Position numbers and translations under genes: made by a program. Below are positions 10,150-22,039 of a stretch of 64,000 bases of DNA, one piece after another. Source of the stretch: Metridium senile (taxonomy: Eukaryota > Cnidaria > Anthozoa > Actiniaria > Metridiidae). How positions within the stretch are numbered: the first letter of the stretch is position 1; each line of letters begins with the position of its first letter. Below the pieces are notes generated by a model that searched no databases, was not told the DNA's origin, and worked only from the letters and a program-made list of their open reading frames with translations. The stretch covers positions 2,193,436 through 2,257,435 of the forward strand of contig OX459100.1 in assembly GCA_949775045.1 (NCBI GenBank), read 5' to 3'.

Positions 10150-10600
10150 GAAAAAAAAAAAAGAAAAACAGAACTGAAAAATAGAGGCTCGAACCCTGGT
10201 CCGTAGGATCGATTTAATATGCTAATTTTATGCAAAACCTAAAAAAGGACCATACATCCAGACGTCAAAGCGCTGAATCGTCGTATGGATTTACATTAAG
10301 GCAGGGGATTTGGGTCCCCCACCATGCTATGGTTGCTGGCCTGACAGATAGCTTTGCAGTCAAAGAGGGAGGAAACGCTCGGATCCTAGGCCATCAATGA
10401 ACGCACCTTACCGCTCCACCATCGTGTCTACCGATTGTTTTAGGGTTCACAATAACCTAGTGTACAGCGTGAATGGACTGTATATTGTTATGCAAATTAA
10501 GTGTAACCGTGGCGCGCGTCGTTAAACCGTAGCATTTGAACGCACCATGACCAGGGTTCGAGTCTCCATAAATGACTATTTTCTACTTTTTTCTTTTTTT
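10150..10600. mobile_element. Foldback pair of SINE-like segments
   Basis: Near 10180-10200 the minus strand reads 'gaccagggttcgagcctc' and near 10550-10566 the plus strand reads 'gaccagggttcgagtctcc': tRNA B-box-like words in inverted orientation, each followed by an A/T-rich tail ('aaaaatag.../ctattttctac'). Between them, 'gatggtggagcggtaaggtg' (minus, about 10405-10425) resembles a tRNA A box. This fits two tRNA-derived SINE relics head to head, or one inverted-repeat element carrying SINE pieces. No intact tRNA fold was found. Confidence 0.4.
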
Positions 10601-10974
10601 CTTTACATAATAGTTCCATATTTTATTCAATACCGACAACATCAAGTGTCAGAATTATTATTATTCTTTTAATTATAAATCTGTATTTATTGATTGTTTC
10701 TACTATTGTAAGAAAAAGACCTTTACACTGTGATGAGTTTGTTCCATACTGTACTCTACATTGATGGTCTGCGTCGTAGATTGTACCAGAAGTTTAGCGC
10801 GGGCCTGGAGATCAGGGTATTATTTATATCGATTGATGTATGTTTCCATGAGATTTCGAGATTAAAAAAAACCCGCACCCATTATCCTGATAACTAGCCT
10901 GATTTTCAGAGCGGGCCTAGCCTGGGTCTATGGCTGTGGCTACATTTAATACGTGCATATATTTGCATAGACGG

Positions 10975-11170
10975 AAACTAGCGAGTAAACTAGTATAGGC
11001 TGCGTCGGTGTTTGATATTTGTAACGCCGTAAAAAACGTTGACTCATAACTTTACTGCCGTTTCGAGCTTGAAAAAAAAAAGAAAGCTCGAAACGTCAGT
11101 AAAGTTAACTTGAGTCAACATGTTACGGTGTAACAAATTTCATTATATTACCTACCGTTTGCATAGACGG
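10975..11170. repeat. Dispersed satellite family copy with internal inverted repeat
   Basis: A plus-strand copy of the 8-kb array unit ('aaactagcgagtaaactagt') runs into an inverted pair: 'gactcataactttactgccg' with 'tttcgagctt' against 'aagctcgaaacgtcagtaaa' with 'gttaacttgagtcaac'. It is flanked by 'gcatagacgg' on both sides (about 10964 and 11161), a possible 10-bp target-site duplication. Confidence 0.6.
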
Positions 11171-11327
11171 ATGTGATGACAACCAGGAAGTGCATACCAA
11201 CCTATTCATACAAGTTTGACTATCAGTCGGCGTGGGTATAGATTAACTTGAAAAAGAGAATAAATGTGTTTTAGAGCAGATTTAAAAATATAGTATTTAC
11301 GTATAATCAATAACTGAATAATAAAAA

Positions 11328-11498
11328 ATAATCAATCAATCAATCAATGAAGAATTAATCAATCAATCAATCAATCAAACAATCAATAAAAAGAAGAGTG
11401 CCACACAGGACACGCGTATTCAATAACAGGTCGAACAAAACAGCAGTAGATGGAACAGAGTTCTTTAGGAAAATCAATCAATCAATCAATCAATCTCG

Positions 11499-11591
<93 letters not shown>

Positions 11592-11700
11592 GAAACAAAC
11601 AAACAAACAAACAAACAAACAAATAAACAAACAAACAAACAAACAAACAAACAAACAAACAAATATATAAATGAATAAATAAATAAATAAATAACTTTGT
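11328..11700. repeat. Compound microsatellite (AATC)n-(AAAC)n-(AAAT)n
   Basis: Blocks of AATC at 11328-11380 and 11474-11590 pass into AAAC at 11592-11660 and AAAT at about 11662-11695. The 90-residue frame across it (Asn-Gln-Ser-Ile repeats) is spurious. Confidence 0.95.
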
Positions 11701-11737
11701 AATTCCTTTAATTTTCATCATCAAATCAATATCTCAA

Positions 11738-11761
11738 CAGGAGCCCATTAATGGGCTCCTG
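11738..11761. repeat. Perfect 24-bp palindrome
   Basis: CAGGAGCCCATT followed by AATGGGCTCCTG, perfect with no loop. A further short hairpin ('cgtcacatccgg' / 'ccggatgtgacg') lies at about 11936-11973. No protein partner can be named. Confidence 0.6.
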
Positions 11762-12418
11762 ATCTCAATCATTCTTGATTAAATAAATAGATAAATAAAT
11801 TTATTTAATTAATTAATAAATATTAATTACAATTTATTACAATTACATGTACAGTACACAAAAGAATAATGAGTTAGATAAATCCAAGGGCCAACAAATA
11901 TTGAAGGTAGGCGAATATGTAGGCGAATAGCTTGCGTCACATCCGGACTTTTTCTCTGTTAACCGGATGTGACGATGGCTAGTAGGCGAATTGACTTGAA
12001 CCCACGACTTGGACCAACGACTAATAATCAAGCTCTATTTATACATGATAGTTGTTACTTTATAATTATTGTAAACTGCCTAAAAATCTAACCGAAAAAA
12101 ACTACAAAATATGATATATTTAAAAATACTAATTGCATTTGGGTTTCCTGTGGTTTCGTTATGACATCAACAAGGGGTTGCCATAACAATAGGCCAGTTC
12201 TCTCGCTCGGTCAATAAATGATCACAAATAATGATGCATTCTACGAAGAATAATATGATGCTCAGAATTCTTAAATTATCGACGTTTTTACTCTGTAAAT
12301 AGCACAATTGTCGCACATTCTTAAAGGTAAGAACACTCCTTATCGTTTAACAGTATTTTTTGGAGTTTTAATGCTCAAAAATTGAAGAAACTCACTGTTT
12401 ATTTTGTCGATATTGTAG

Positions 12419-15400
12419 ATGGTTCGCTTTCTCCATGGCACAAATCAGACAGAGACTTCTTCATCTCCAAACAGTTCTACTGTCCACATCACGCAAAGAG
12501 AGCGTAAAAATGGATGGTCTTGTCCTTGGCATCCTCTACAGATCATAGCCTGGTTCTTTTTGATTTTATTCGCTGTTTTTTATTTCGGGATATTAGTGTT
12601 TTATCTGCCTATTGAATGGCGACCGGCTGGATTTATTGTATCCTTTGTGTTCGATCATTTAACACCTTATTGCCTTTATTAAAGAATTAATTTATATTAT
12701 TATATTAGTAAATCATGTTTAGGTCGTGATAAGCGAAAATGTTGCTGGCACATTCACTTATTGGGTCATATTTCAACACAAGCTGTTCATATGATTTTTT
12801 GTGATACCTTCGATTCGAAACGGTTCAGTCTATAGTAACTTAATTTAAATAAAAACTTTGTTGCTGGGAGATTTTTAGTTCATAATTACAGAAGAAGAAA
12901 ATTGTTTTCAGCAATATCAATTGATTGACGCTAAAAAGGAAATTGAATTAAAAACAAACATAAGTTATAAAATTAGCTTTTACTCCGACGAAGGGCTAAA
13001 GCTCGAAACGTCAGGAAAGTTAATTAAGTCAACATTTTTTACGGTGTTACAAATTTCATTATATTACCTATCGTTTATATCAAACACCGACGCAGCCTAT
13101 ACTAGTTTACTCGCTAGTTTCTATTTATAACAAAAACAGTCAATTTTCAAAAACGTCAACCTTGCATGCAATAAATTATGAGTATTTGATGTAGTTTGAA
13201 ATCCTTGTCACTCTATTATATTGGTTTCAAAATCGAATACATGACACAGATTTAATTAAAAACTACATCTTTTATCAATTGCATTTTGAATGAATTATTT
13301 ACAATAAAGTTTTTATTATTATTATTAATATTACTATTATTATGAAATCTTTAACTGTGATATATAGATACCTGGCTGCATCTATTTTATTCATATAATA
13401 GTCCATATATTAGCTCTTTCAATTGATCCAGCTGATCCTAATATTCGACAAGGAAGTCATAATGACAAGGGGTTGTTTGACCGCAATGTCCATGCGCATG
13501 TTATAGAGAACGACCATTGCCGTATATGTCAAGCTGACGTGTAAGTAGAATTACAGACACAATATTACAAGTTATTACAGTGAGGATACTTGAACGGTGA
13601 ACACTTGACCTTTTCATGTTATTATTTCCTGTACCTTCTGCTGCTTCAAAACCTCTAAAAATGAAGCAGTGAGTTCAAATAATCTAAGTGTTCATAATAT
13701 ATCTTATTTCTAATTTATCTTATTTCTAAATTATCTATTTGCTCAAGGGATGTGGAGTTTAAAAAGTAACAAAAAAGCACAGTTCATTTCAATGCTGTAA
13801 ATTAATATGTCATATATTTTTTATATCATTATTATTTGTCTTTTTAACATATATAAACTTGTATTTATATGACTACATTCTCGGTTCGTTATGGTAAATT
13901 TTTAAAATTTTCTCATTTGGTAAATTTTCAAATTTCATTTCATGCTTCTTTGTGCCTGAAAATAAAAAATAACGTATTTTCTATTTCAACAGTTTTTGTT
14001 ATATTTTTTTCTTACCTTTGAAAAATCACTTTATTTTATCAAGTTTTCAATCTACTTAGTTATCCTCAGCGTACTAAAAGAACACTATATACACTTTTTC
14101 ACCCACTTCTCTTGAGTGAATAGATTAGAGATAACATTTATTATGAACTCTCAGTGTATTTGAACTCACTGCTTCATTATAGAATCTTCAGAAGCTGATA
14201 ACATGAAAAAAGTCAAGTGCTCAGTTCAAGTTCAAGTGTCCTCACTGTAAATTGATTTAATTTATAATGTATTCTTTGTGTATGATCATGATTATCGTGG
14301 AATATTGATCAATTAATGTAATTGCAATTATAGAAGCCCAAAAAAAATTTCGAGGATTCAACAGCATCCGACATCCGACATCAAGTTGAAGTCCCAAATT
14401 TTTTTCGGGCTTCTATAATTGAAATTACATTAATTGCTTAATATTCCGTGGTTGATCATAATCATACACAATATAGTTACTGCAGGTCAGACCAACATAT
14501 AACTACAAATGTAGTCTTTATTATAATTATATTCATATATATTAAACAGCTTCCCATTTAAATCTGTACTTTCCCATTTAAATCTGTACTTATGCAAATT
14601 GTGTTGATGTGTGCTAAACACACAGATCAACCAATCAGAGTATATTATTTCTGAAGTGAACTTCTCTGATTGGTTGATCTGTGTGTTTAGCACACATCAA
14701 CACAATTTGCACAAGTACAGATTTAAATGGGAAAGTACAGAATTAAATGGGAACCTGTTCATTATATTCATATATTATGTTTTTTATTCATATAGATATC
14801 CTAAGAGTAAACACTGTTCAACTTGTAACAAATGTGTATCTGACTTTGATCACCATTGTAAATGGCTTAACACTTGTGTTGGTGGTCGCAACTATAAGTA
14901 AGTCTTTTTATTAATGCTACTGGATTTCCATTATTAGAAATAGATGGAGATATAATAGACTGATTTCACATACAGCATTTTAACATGCTTAAGAATAAAA
15001 TAAAATGCTAATGAGCTTCACATGGGTGACCATATTGACATATTTATCACAAATTGCTTGCATTTATTATGGCCATCTGTCAAAAATTAATAAACAATTT
15101 ATAGGAACTGTAACAAAAAGAACACAGATTTCCATATTTCTTTACACTAAATTTGTATGCCAAATGCGAAGCTCATTAGCATACTAAAATGGATTATGTG
15201 AAATCACTCTTATATGTCAAAAAATTGATACATAATAATAATACTTACCTACAAATTCATTTTGTTACTTTTGTATTGCCACACAAAGTCTTGGCTATCA
15301 ATTACATATTTTTACACAGGCAATACTTTATAGGCTTCACAACACATCATCACAACACATCATCATTATTCACAAGTCTAGACTTTTACACTCTGGAAAA

Positions 15401-18400
15401 TTGTCTTCCATCATTCACATCAGACAACTATTGATAGTACCCAGGTTGAGCATCTTGTTAAGATCTGGTAAGATCATCCAAGATCTTACCAAAACCTTGG
15501 CAAGTAAATTTCTGGGAAAGGGTCTTGGGAAGATATTAATTAAATCTTCGCAAAAACTTGAAAGTTCATGCAAGTTCTTGCAGAGTGGGGGTTGTGCCAA
15601 GATCTTGTAAGATCATGCCTGGATCTTGTCAGGATCTTGCATAAATCTTGGTAAGATGTTCAACCGGGGTAGTCTGACAGTCAGTCATAATGTCAAGTCT
15701 TTCAACATGCACTACCACACACTAGTCTAGACTTCCACACTGGAAGCAATTAAGTCCTCCATATACTAGATAATGGTTTCTTTGATATAATTAAATCGGT
15801 AAAGTTTGTCACCTAAAATCTAGAAGGCTAAGACAGACGTATTTCAATAACTGTTAATGCATTTAAAATATTTTGTCAGTCAGTTTTACCATGTGAGCAT
15901 CAACTAGCTTTAAAATACTAGACTTTGGTAATATTGAGTTATTTATTATTATCCTCTGCGGTCTTAGCCTGATTTTCAGAGCGGGCCTGGGTCCTACGCT
16001 ATCGCTTTCTCCCCCGCTCTGAAAATCAGGCTACTGCGCGCAGTCTCAGCTTTGTAGATTTTTGGTGACTATTTTTCTTAAAATAAGTAAGTAATGTCTG
16101 AAAAAACAAGTGTTTCATGATGATAGAGTACAAACATTAAAAGCTTGAAACATAAATAGTACTAAATAGTGATATTTTATGCTAATTCTATTGTTTAATT
16201 AGCACTATTTAGTACTACTAATTAGTACTAGAGTGCATTAAGTAAAAGCGTGAAAACACTAATTACTAAATTGTGCAAAATGGTGCTAGTTGAACAATAT
16301 TAGAAAACAATAGAATTAATAGCATAAAATAGTACAAAATAGTATTACTAGTGTTTCATGCTATTAGTGAATGCACTCTACTTGTTTCACGGCTATAATA
16401 TTTGTACTCTATTTAAAGAGTCGGAATAATAAATCAATTGGATTATAACAATGATCATAACTGGTGATTCTTTTTTATTTGTTTCTAGATTATTTATTGG
16501 ATGTATAGCGACAGCTTTTGTTGGTGCTTTAACAATGTCTGTAGTCACTCTGTATTTATTTGTTTCCTTTTTTACTGCCAAGCAATCTCTTCTTAATTCA
16601 CAGAATAGTGAGTATATTCTTTGCTTGATATTTCTTATGATCATAGAATATATAGACCCAATACGACCACCATTGACTTTCAGAAATATAAACCTTATCT
16701 TACAAATAAGCACCGCCATCAGAACGAGCAAGCAGAAAGATGTATTTTTGGAAGGCTTTATTACTATTTATTATTATAAATAGAATTCAAGTGAGGCTTT
16801 TTGGAACCAACATTACAGAGATTTGTGTGTGTTCAGTGAGCTGTTTCCTTGCTAGCCTTGTTGTGGTGTTTTTCTCATAACTTCTCGAATATTTAATATT
16901 TTTGTCTCAAACTTTTTGACTTTTTTGATGTCATTCTAATCTATAATTTTTATGTAATGGTCAATTGAAATATGAATTAAAAAAATATGATTATAATGAA
17001 GTGGTGGTCTTGTGTGGACTTGTCTCCCCTACAGCCGTTTTTAGTCTCGTTTAATTCCCCAACGACCGCAGGGGAATGGAACAAGACTGAAAACAGCTGC
17101 AGGGGAGACTACATATTGGCATTTGAAGATAGTTAGTTTCATTGTATTTCATCACATTTTACCTAACTGTGGACTCACTTAATTATTACAGAACTTCAAA
17201 ATTTCCTATTTTAACAATAGTTTGCATAACCAATTCTATGAACCGTGACTCAACCATACTTCCTACTCTTCAAATTAATTTTTTTTTCCATTTATAAAAA
17301 TCAAAACTTATGTTAGCTTTATATTAACGTTTGAAATGTTTTGTCTTTGTCCACAGATGGCAAGTTTAACTTATTTGCTCCAGTATCAGATACTGTATTT
17401 GTTGTATTTATTGGCATCAATGAAGCCCTTTATTTATTAGCTATTGGTCTCTTAGGACATTTACTAGGATTTCATATCTATTTAAGTAAGTACATTTCTT
17501 CATTTCATTCATTCATAAATTACTTACTTACTTACTTAATTCTTCTATTTATTTATTTATTTATTCATTCACTCATCCCTTCGTCTACTCATTCATTCAT
17601 TCATTTGTTTATTTATTCATTAAAACATTCCTTCATTGATTCATCCATTGATTGATTCATCCATTCGTTCATCCATCCATTCATCCATTCATTCGTTCAT
17701 CCATCCATTCATTCATCTATTTAATCATTCATTCATTCATCCATTCATTCATTCATCCATCCATCCATTCATTCATCCATTTATCCATCCATCCATTTTC
17801 CAATGATTTGTCCTTTAATTGCCCTTAATTTCCAGCCCACAATCTATAATATCACTCATTTGTTCTTTGTTCTTCCATTTATATGTGTATTCAGTCTTTT
17901 GCTATATAATTATAATTGTCATCTGTTTGTTTCAGTCTTTTGCTATATAATAATTGTCATCTGTTTGTTTCAGTCTTTTGCTATATAATAATTGTCATCT
18001 GTTTGTTTCAGTCTTTTGCTATATAATAATTGTCATCTGTTTGTTTCAGTCTTTTGCTATATAATAATTGTCATGTGTTTGTTTCAGTCTTTTGCTATAT
18101 AATAATTGTCATCTGTTTGTTTCAGTCTTTTGCTATATAATAATTGTCATCTGTTTGTTTCAGTCTTTTGCTATATAATAATTGTCATGTGTTTGTTTGT
18201 TTCAGTCTTTTGCTATATAATAATTGTCATGTGTTTGTTTCAGTCTTTTGTTATATAATAATTGTCATGTGTTTGTTTGTTTCAGTCTTTTGCTATATAA
18301 TAATTGTCATGTGTTTGTGTATTCAGTCTTTTGCTATATAATAATTGTCATCTGTTTGTTTCAGTGTATCTTAATTTAAGTACCTATGAATATATTGTCA

Positions 18401-21400
18401 ATGCAAGAGACAGAAAACCCAATGATACTGATGAGGCTAATTGTGAGAGAGGAACCCCAATGAACCTCCAACGATTTAGGGTAGGTATTGCACCAGGGAT
18501 GATGATGATGATGACAGTTGTTTATAACAACAATGATGGTGATGACGAAAGATGGTTATAATAACAATGATGATGGTGATGGTGACAGCTGTTTATAATA
18601 AAAATGATGATGATGACAATTTATAATAACAATGTCTGATGATGATAACAGTTGCTAATAGCAACAATGACTGATGTTTAATAACAGCTGGTTATAACAA
18701 CAATTACAATGTTGATGATGGCGGTACTGATGATGATGATGACAACAGTAGAAATGACAATGATCATGACTGCCACAATGACGATTTTAGATGATGATCA
18801 TGATGATGATGAAAAAATAGTACGGCGGTGATAGATAACGTGAAACTGGATTATTGACCTTTTTCATAATTTTTCATAATTATAATTTACAATTTTTAAT
18901 TTAGCATAACTTTATTAGCATTATGCACAGAGCATAATATTTTTACAGCAAATTGTGGTTAAGCCTGTAGAAATGTGGAACTGGAGTATTTTCTTCTCTC
19001 CTGTTCTTGGCAGTTTCATATGTTTTTATACTGATTGACTCTTTTTTGACATGTTTTGCTCAACAGAATAACAAAGTGCAGCCATCTCCTGAAGCAATGG
19101 AGAATGGAGATTTGAGGTACTAAACTATTACAGCTATCTTAATTAATTATTCTATCATATGTAGATGAGATATGATCGTCTGGGTTAGTGTTGTCTTGAG
19201 AAAGACATCTACATCGATTACATGTGGGATCAGACCATTCACTCTTATATCATCATCATCTTTATTTGAATAAACCATCGGGGGGAGGTTACAATTTTTT
19301 TTTTTTACAAGATTAACACTGTTTACAAAATAAACATACTGTTTATAGAATAAACAAACTGTTTAGAAAATGTTATAGATAAAAAAAATGACTCAAAATG
19401 ACTGCATTGTCACCAGCAAATTGGCCTTTTCACTGTTCTTTACACTGTTCCTCATCCACTGTGGGCCTGCCCTGTAAATTATGTAGACTAGTTGTGATAT
19501 GTGTAGATATGTTTACCTGATTACTCAGTGTTAGCCTATGCAGCGAGGCAAGCATTTCTTTGGGGAAGGGGGGGGGGGGGGGGGGGGGGGAGAAGTTGTT
19601 TTAGTTTTTTTGCCAAAACAAATTATTCCCTTTCCCCCATCTTACCTTCCCCCCCAAGAAAACAGAAACAATAGCTACACAAGCTAACTCAATGTCTAAT
19701 GATGATTATTTACGTCTTTTCCAGTGTCGAGTCAAATAATCGCGTAAACTCCACATCAACTGTAGAACAATCAGAATCAACTGTTAAAGTCATGAATGAG
19801 ATCAGTTCTAAGGTAAAATCAACAACATATATTTGTACAATTATCAATAATTTGTACATTTATAATACATACATATCTATATATTATACTATATATTATA
19901 CTTATATTTATATACGATATATATTATTACTGTGTGCTATACTTTATATTATACTTTACATCATATTATATATTATTTAATACATATTATTATACCATAT
20001 ATACATCATATATATTTTTTCTTATTATTATTGTAAATAGTGTTAGTTTAGTAGTCTATAGTTTACATTAATTTAGTTAAATTGTAATTAGTATTGTAAA
20101 GCATAGAGACGTTGTATTATGCTTAATAAATTATTATTAATTATTATTATATATTACTCCTGGAGTAGAAGGGGAATCCCATATCATACCGGTATAAAAG
20201 AGTGGGGATGCTCGTAGGAAATTCCAAAAATGGCTCCAAAAATGTACCAGCTTATTGTCCAAATGTGTGTGTATCTCGACTTCTTTCCATTCTATGTTGC
20301 TCTGAGTAGCTTTTATTTGCCATTGAGAGAGAGAACCTTTTATTTGTCATTCCAGTTGTCATGACCTCAACTTGGGTAGCATATTCACCTTCGAACACCC
20401 TATAAGGTACCAGGTTTGTCTCTAGTAATCAATTTTGATTTAGAAACCCTAAGCAGAACCAATGAGCATCCCCACCCATAAGGTAAATGGGACATATAAA
20501 TGGAAACTAGCGAGTAAATTAGTATAGTTTATTCCTTTTTTACTCCGACGAAGGTCTAAAGCTCTAGCCTGCTGTGCAGACCCTTTTTTTTTGCGCTCAA
20601 AATAGCTCTTTTTTTTGCGCTCAAAATATCCGCCAAAATAGTAGACTTGTCTGCACAGCAGGCTACTAAAGCTCAAACGTCAGTAAAGTTAAGTCAATAT
20701 TTTTTACGGTGTTACAAATTTCATTATATTACCTATCATTTAAATGGGACATAAATTATTAAGTCTTTCTGCGGTTCCCAGTCACATACGACAGTCTATT
20801 ATTCGTCTGTGTTTAAAGGTCTATAGTTAGTCACGTGTGACTGGAAACCGTAGTAATAATTTTCTATATTTTCTATAAGTTTCCTAATGTGCTTTTGCCT
20901 TTCATCATTTTCAGGTGGCAAAGCGTAATTCCACTAATGCCTTATATACCAACCATCATGCAAGCTTAGATGATTCAAGCCATCCTACAGAAAACAATAT
21001 ACCACAAGAAAGCTCTTCTTGTGAATCTCTCCGTGAAAACACACAGGACACGTTACCGGCAGTCACTGTACATTTACAGTCAGAAAAGTTAAAGAATGGC
21101 AGACAACAAGATAACGCCAAAAAAGGACATATGTTGGAAAATCAAGATAATGATAATCAACAAGCAAGGTCGAAGGAAGGCCATTTAGAGTTAGAACAAA
21201 AAGACAATGACAGATTTCCCGCAAAGCAGAATTTGTCGTCTGAAAATTATGGTGACATTCACCAATCAAAGACAAAGCAATTTGACTCAGTCAGACAAAA
21301 TGGTAACCATTTACCTTTTGAAAGGCAAGTTGAGGACAATCAACTATCAAAACCAAGGGCGGCGTCGAGTGAAAGCGAAGGGGAAGAATTAGTCCCCTTA

Positions 21401-21544
21401 GAGACTTTACCACCTCAACACAACAGACAGGAAAAGAAACCAAAGAAAAAACGTAAGAAGAATTCGCGGAAAACTGAAGGTCGTGCGCTTCCTCCGTTGA
21501 GGCCTTTACCGACGCTTAGTTCATATAATGACTCGCCTTGTTGA
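12419..21544 (+). CDS. DHHC palmitoyltransferase, ZDHHC1/ZDHHC11 type
   Basis: Transfers palmitate to cysteines of proteins at internal membranes. Nine exons: 12419-12637, 13368-13540, 14796-14897, 16489-16607, 17357-17485, 18365-18480, 19067-19116, 19725-19812, 20915-21544. Phases agree throughout and give 1,626 nt, 541 residues. An in-frame TAG directly precedes the ATG. Two N-terminal membrane segments (about 45-67 and 72-92), then the cysteine-rich domain with DHHC at 149-152 ('[20 protein letters not shown]'), then two more membrane segments (about 166-190 and 215-245) and a TTxE-like 'LSTYEYIV'. The start '[17 protein letters not shown]' and '[16 protein letters not shown]' match remembered human ZDHHC1. 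The last exon codes a polar tail ending in a Lys-rich cluster and '[18 protein letters not shown]'. The catalytic Cys and zinc ligands are present. Human ZDHHC11 is the close alternative. Confidence 0.93.
13007..13130 (-). repeat. Single copy of the dispersed satellite family (inverted)
   Basis: In ZDHHC1 intron 1, the sequence runs 'gaagggctaaagctcgaaac', 'gtcaggaaagttaa', 'tttttacggtgttacaaatt', then 'accgacgcagcctatactag': the reverse orientation of the 8-kb array unit plus an extra 'ctccgacgaagggctaaagc' end not seen in that array. Confidence 0.75.
14285..14470. mobile_element. Hairpin element in ZDHHC1 intron 2
   Basis: Left arm 'atgatcatgattatcgtgga' to 'ttatagaagcccaaaaaaaa' pairs with right arm 'tttttttcgggcttctataa' to 'gtggttgatcataatcata'. 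Arms are about 70 bp with a few mismatches. Non-coding. Confidence 0.7.
14548..14755. mobile_element. Near-perfect 200-bp palindromic element
   Basis: Arms of about 85 bp: 'cccatttaaatctgtactta' to 'gatcaaccaatcagag' against 'ctctgattggttgatctgtg' to 'agtacagatttaaatgggaa'. The left end carries a 24-bp direct duplication ('actttcccatttaaatctgt'). It lies 41 bp before the exon coding the DHHC motif, so the hairpin sits just upstream of a splice acceptor. Confidence 0.75.
15437..15670. mobile_element. Element built of AAGATCTTG words
   Basis: The outer ends 'ggttgagcatcttgttaaga' and 'tcttggtaagatgttcaacc' are inverted. The interior is dense in 'agatcttg', 'caagatctt' and 'ggatcttg'. Located in ZDHHC1 intron 3. 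Non-coding. Confidence 0.6.
15967..16034. mobile_element. TAGCCTGATTTTCAGAGCGGG hairpin element
   Basis: TAGCCTGATTTTCAGAGCGG at 15967 and its exact complement ending at 16034 flank about 26 bp. One unpaired end of the same family is at 10893-10914. The shared TAGCC terminus links it to the element at 20565-20665. Confidence 0.65.
16122..16416. mobile_element. MITE with AGAGTACAAA ends
   Basis: Left end 'agagtacaaacattaaaagc' and right end 'ggctataatatttgtactct' are inverted; inner 'agtgatattttatgctaatt' pairs with 'aattaatagcataaaatagt'. A fragment of the same family is at about 56745-56815 and in its duplicate at 63178-63248. Confidence 0.6.
17024..17110. mobile_element. Short hairpin element in ZDHHC1 intron 4
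   Basis: 'gtctcccctacagccgtttt' with 'agtctcgtttaattcccc' pairs with 'ggggaatggaacaagactga' with 'aaacagctgcaggggagac'. Arms of about 38 bp, loop about 10 bp. Confidence 0.65.
17505..17797. repeat. ATTC/ATCC tetranucleotide microsatellite
   Basis: Imperfect runs of ATTC, ATTT, ATCC and ACTT in ZDHHC1 intron 5. A similar tract occurs in ZFAND1 intron 1 (about 49625-49905). Confidence 0.9.
17892..18364 (+). repeat. 38-bp minisatellite carrying repeated 3' splice sites
   Basis: Twelve tandem units with consensus 'cagtcttttgctatataa' plus 'taattgtcatctgtttgttt'; the CAG of each falls at 17892, 17933, 17971, 18009, 18047, 18085, 18123, 18161, 18203, 18241, 18283 and 18324. The thirteenth CAG (18362-18364) is the real acceptor of ZDHHC1 exon 6, with the same upstream sequence. 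Units are 38 bp, or 41-42 bp where a GTTT or TGTA-type insertion occurs. Thus the acceptor region itself has been amplified. Confidence 0.9.
18500..18815. repeat. GAT-rich trinucleotide tract
   Basis: Imperfect (GAT)n mixed with 'gtttataataacaatga' units in ZDHHC1 intron 6. No coding content. Confidence 0.75.
19568..19590. repeat. Poly-G homopolymer in ZDHHC1 intron 7
   Basis: About 23 consecutive G preceded by 'ggggaaggg'. A C/T-rich stretch ('ccctttcccccatcttacct') about 40 bp downstream partly complements it, recalling the G-ended element at 1481. Confidence 0.7.
20500..20745 (-). repeat. Dispersed satellite family copy interrupted by a hairpin element
   Basis: The family sequence starts 'actccgacgaaggtctaaag', is interrupted at 20565-20665, and resumes 'ctaaagctcaaacgtcagta' to 'ttatattacctatcattt'. 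Comparison with copies at 13007 and 26030 shows what the uninterrupted sequence was. Confidence 0.8.
20556..20674. mobile_element. TAGCCTGCTGTGCAGAC hairpin element with 9-bp TSD
   Basis: Element 20565-20665: TAGCCTGCTGTGCAGAC at the left, exact complement at the right, and an interior with a direct repeat of 'tttttttgcgctcaaaata'. The 9-bp CTAAAGCTC flanks it at 20556-20564 and 20666-20674 and is single in undisturbed copies of the host repeat, so it is a true target-site duplication. A 9-bp duplication suits Mutator-like or Merlin-like transposases; which one cannot be told from a non-autonomous element. Confidence 0.8.
20770..20853. mobile_element. Small hairpin element in ZDHHC1 intron 8
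   Basis: 'ctgcggttcccagtcacat' pairs with 'cgtgtgactggaaaccgtag' around a loop of about 45 bp. It lies 62 bp before the last coding exon. Confidence 0.5.
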
Positions 21545-22039
21545 GTGGAACTTGTAAACACTTCTCACAGGAGAATAATATCTCTAATAATCAGATTTAA
21601 GTCTACAGGACGTGGGGGAAAAGTAGGAAAAGTATCAAAGATTTGGTAGTTTAAGTATATCAAAATTGAAAATATCAAATATCGTCAAATTTTGGTATCT
21701 TTTAGTGTGTCGAAAAAGGGCAATCCCATGGCTTTCCGCGCTTTTTTTTTGAGCGGTTTCTGTTAGGTAACCTCCCAAAAGCGAAATGAGAGGGCCCTGG
21801 GAGCGAGTTAAAAAGATCCTTCGTGTCACACCCTTTATGAAATACTTCTGGTATCTTTTTGTGGTGTTCCCCACGAGCATAACCGATCCCTAAGTCCCTC
21901 CCTGGTTATCTGGGCTGGATTGTCTGACTCCATATAAGTTATCAGTAATTTCTAATCCTGTAATTAAGCCTGTGGTTTCCTTTCGTATCTATTTATATTT
22001 ATTATAAAGCTGGCTCATTCTTAGACTAGCACTCCTGTC
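21545..22039 (+). other. Probable ZDHHC1 3' UTR and flank
   Basis: No clear AATAAA close to the stop. Sequence is unremarkable; a minus-strand frame at 21880-21635 has no recognisable product. Confidence 0.3.

Noticed and set aside
17803..18341. Hydrophobic frames that look like membrane-protein exons
   Set aside because: They are the 38-bp minisatellite read in frame; the exon 5-exon 6 join of ZDHHC1 skips them with correct phase.
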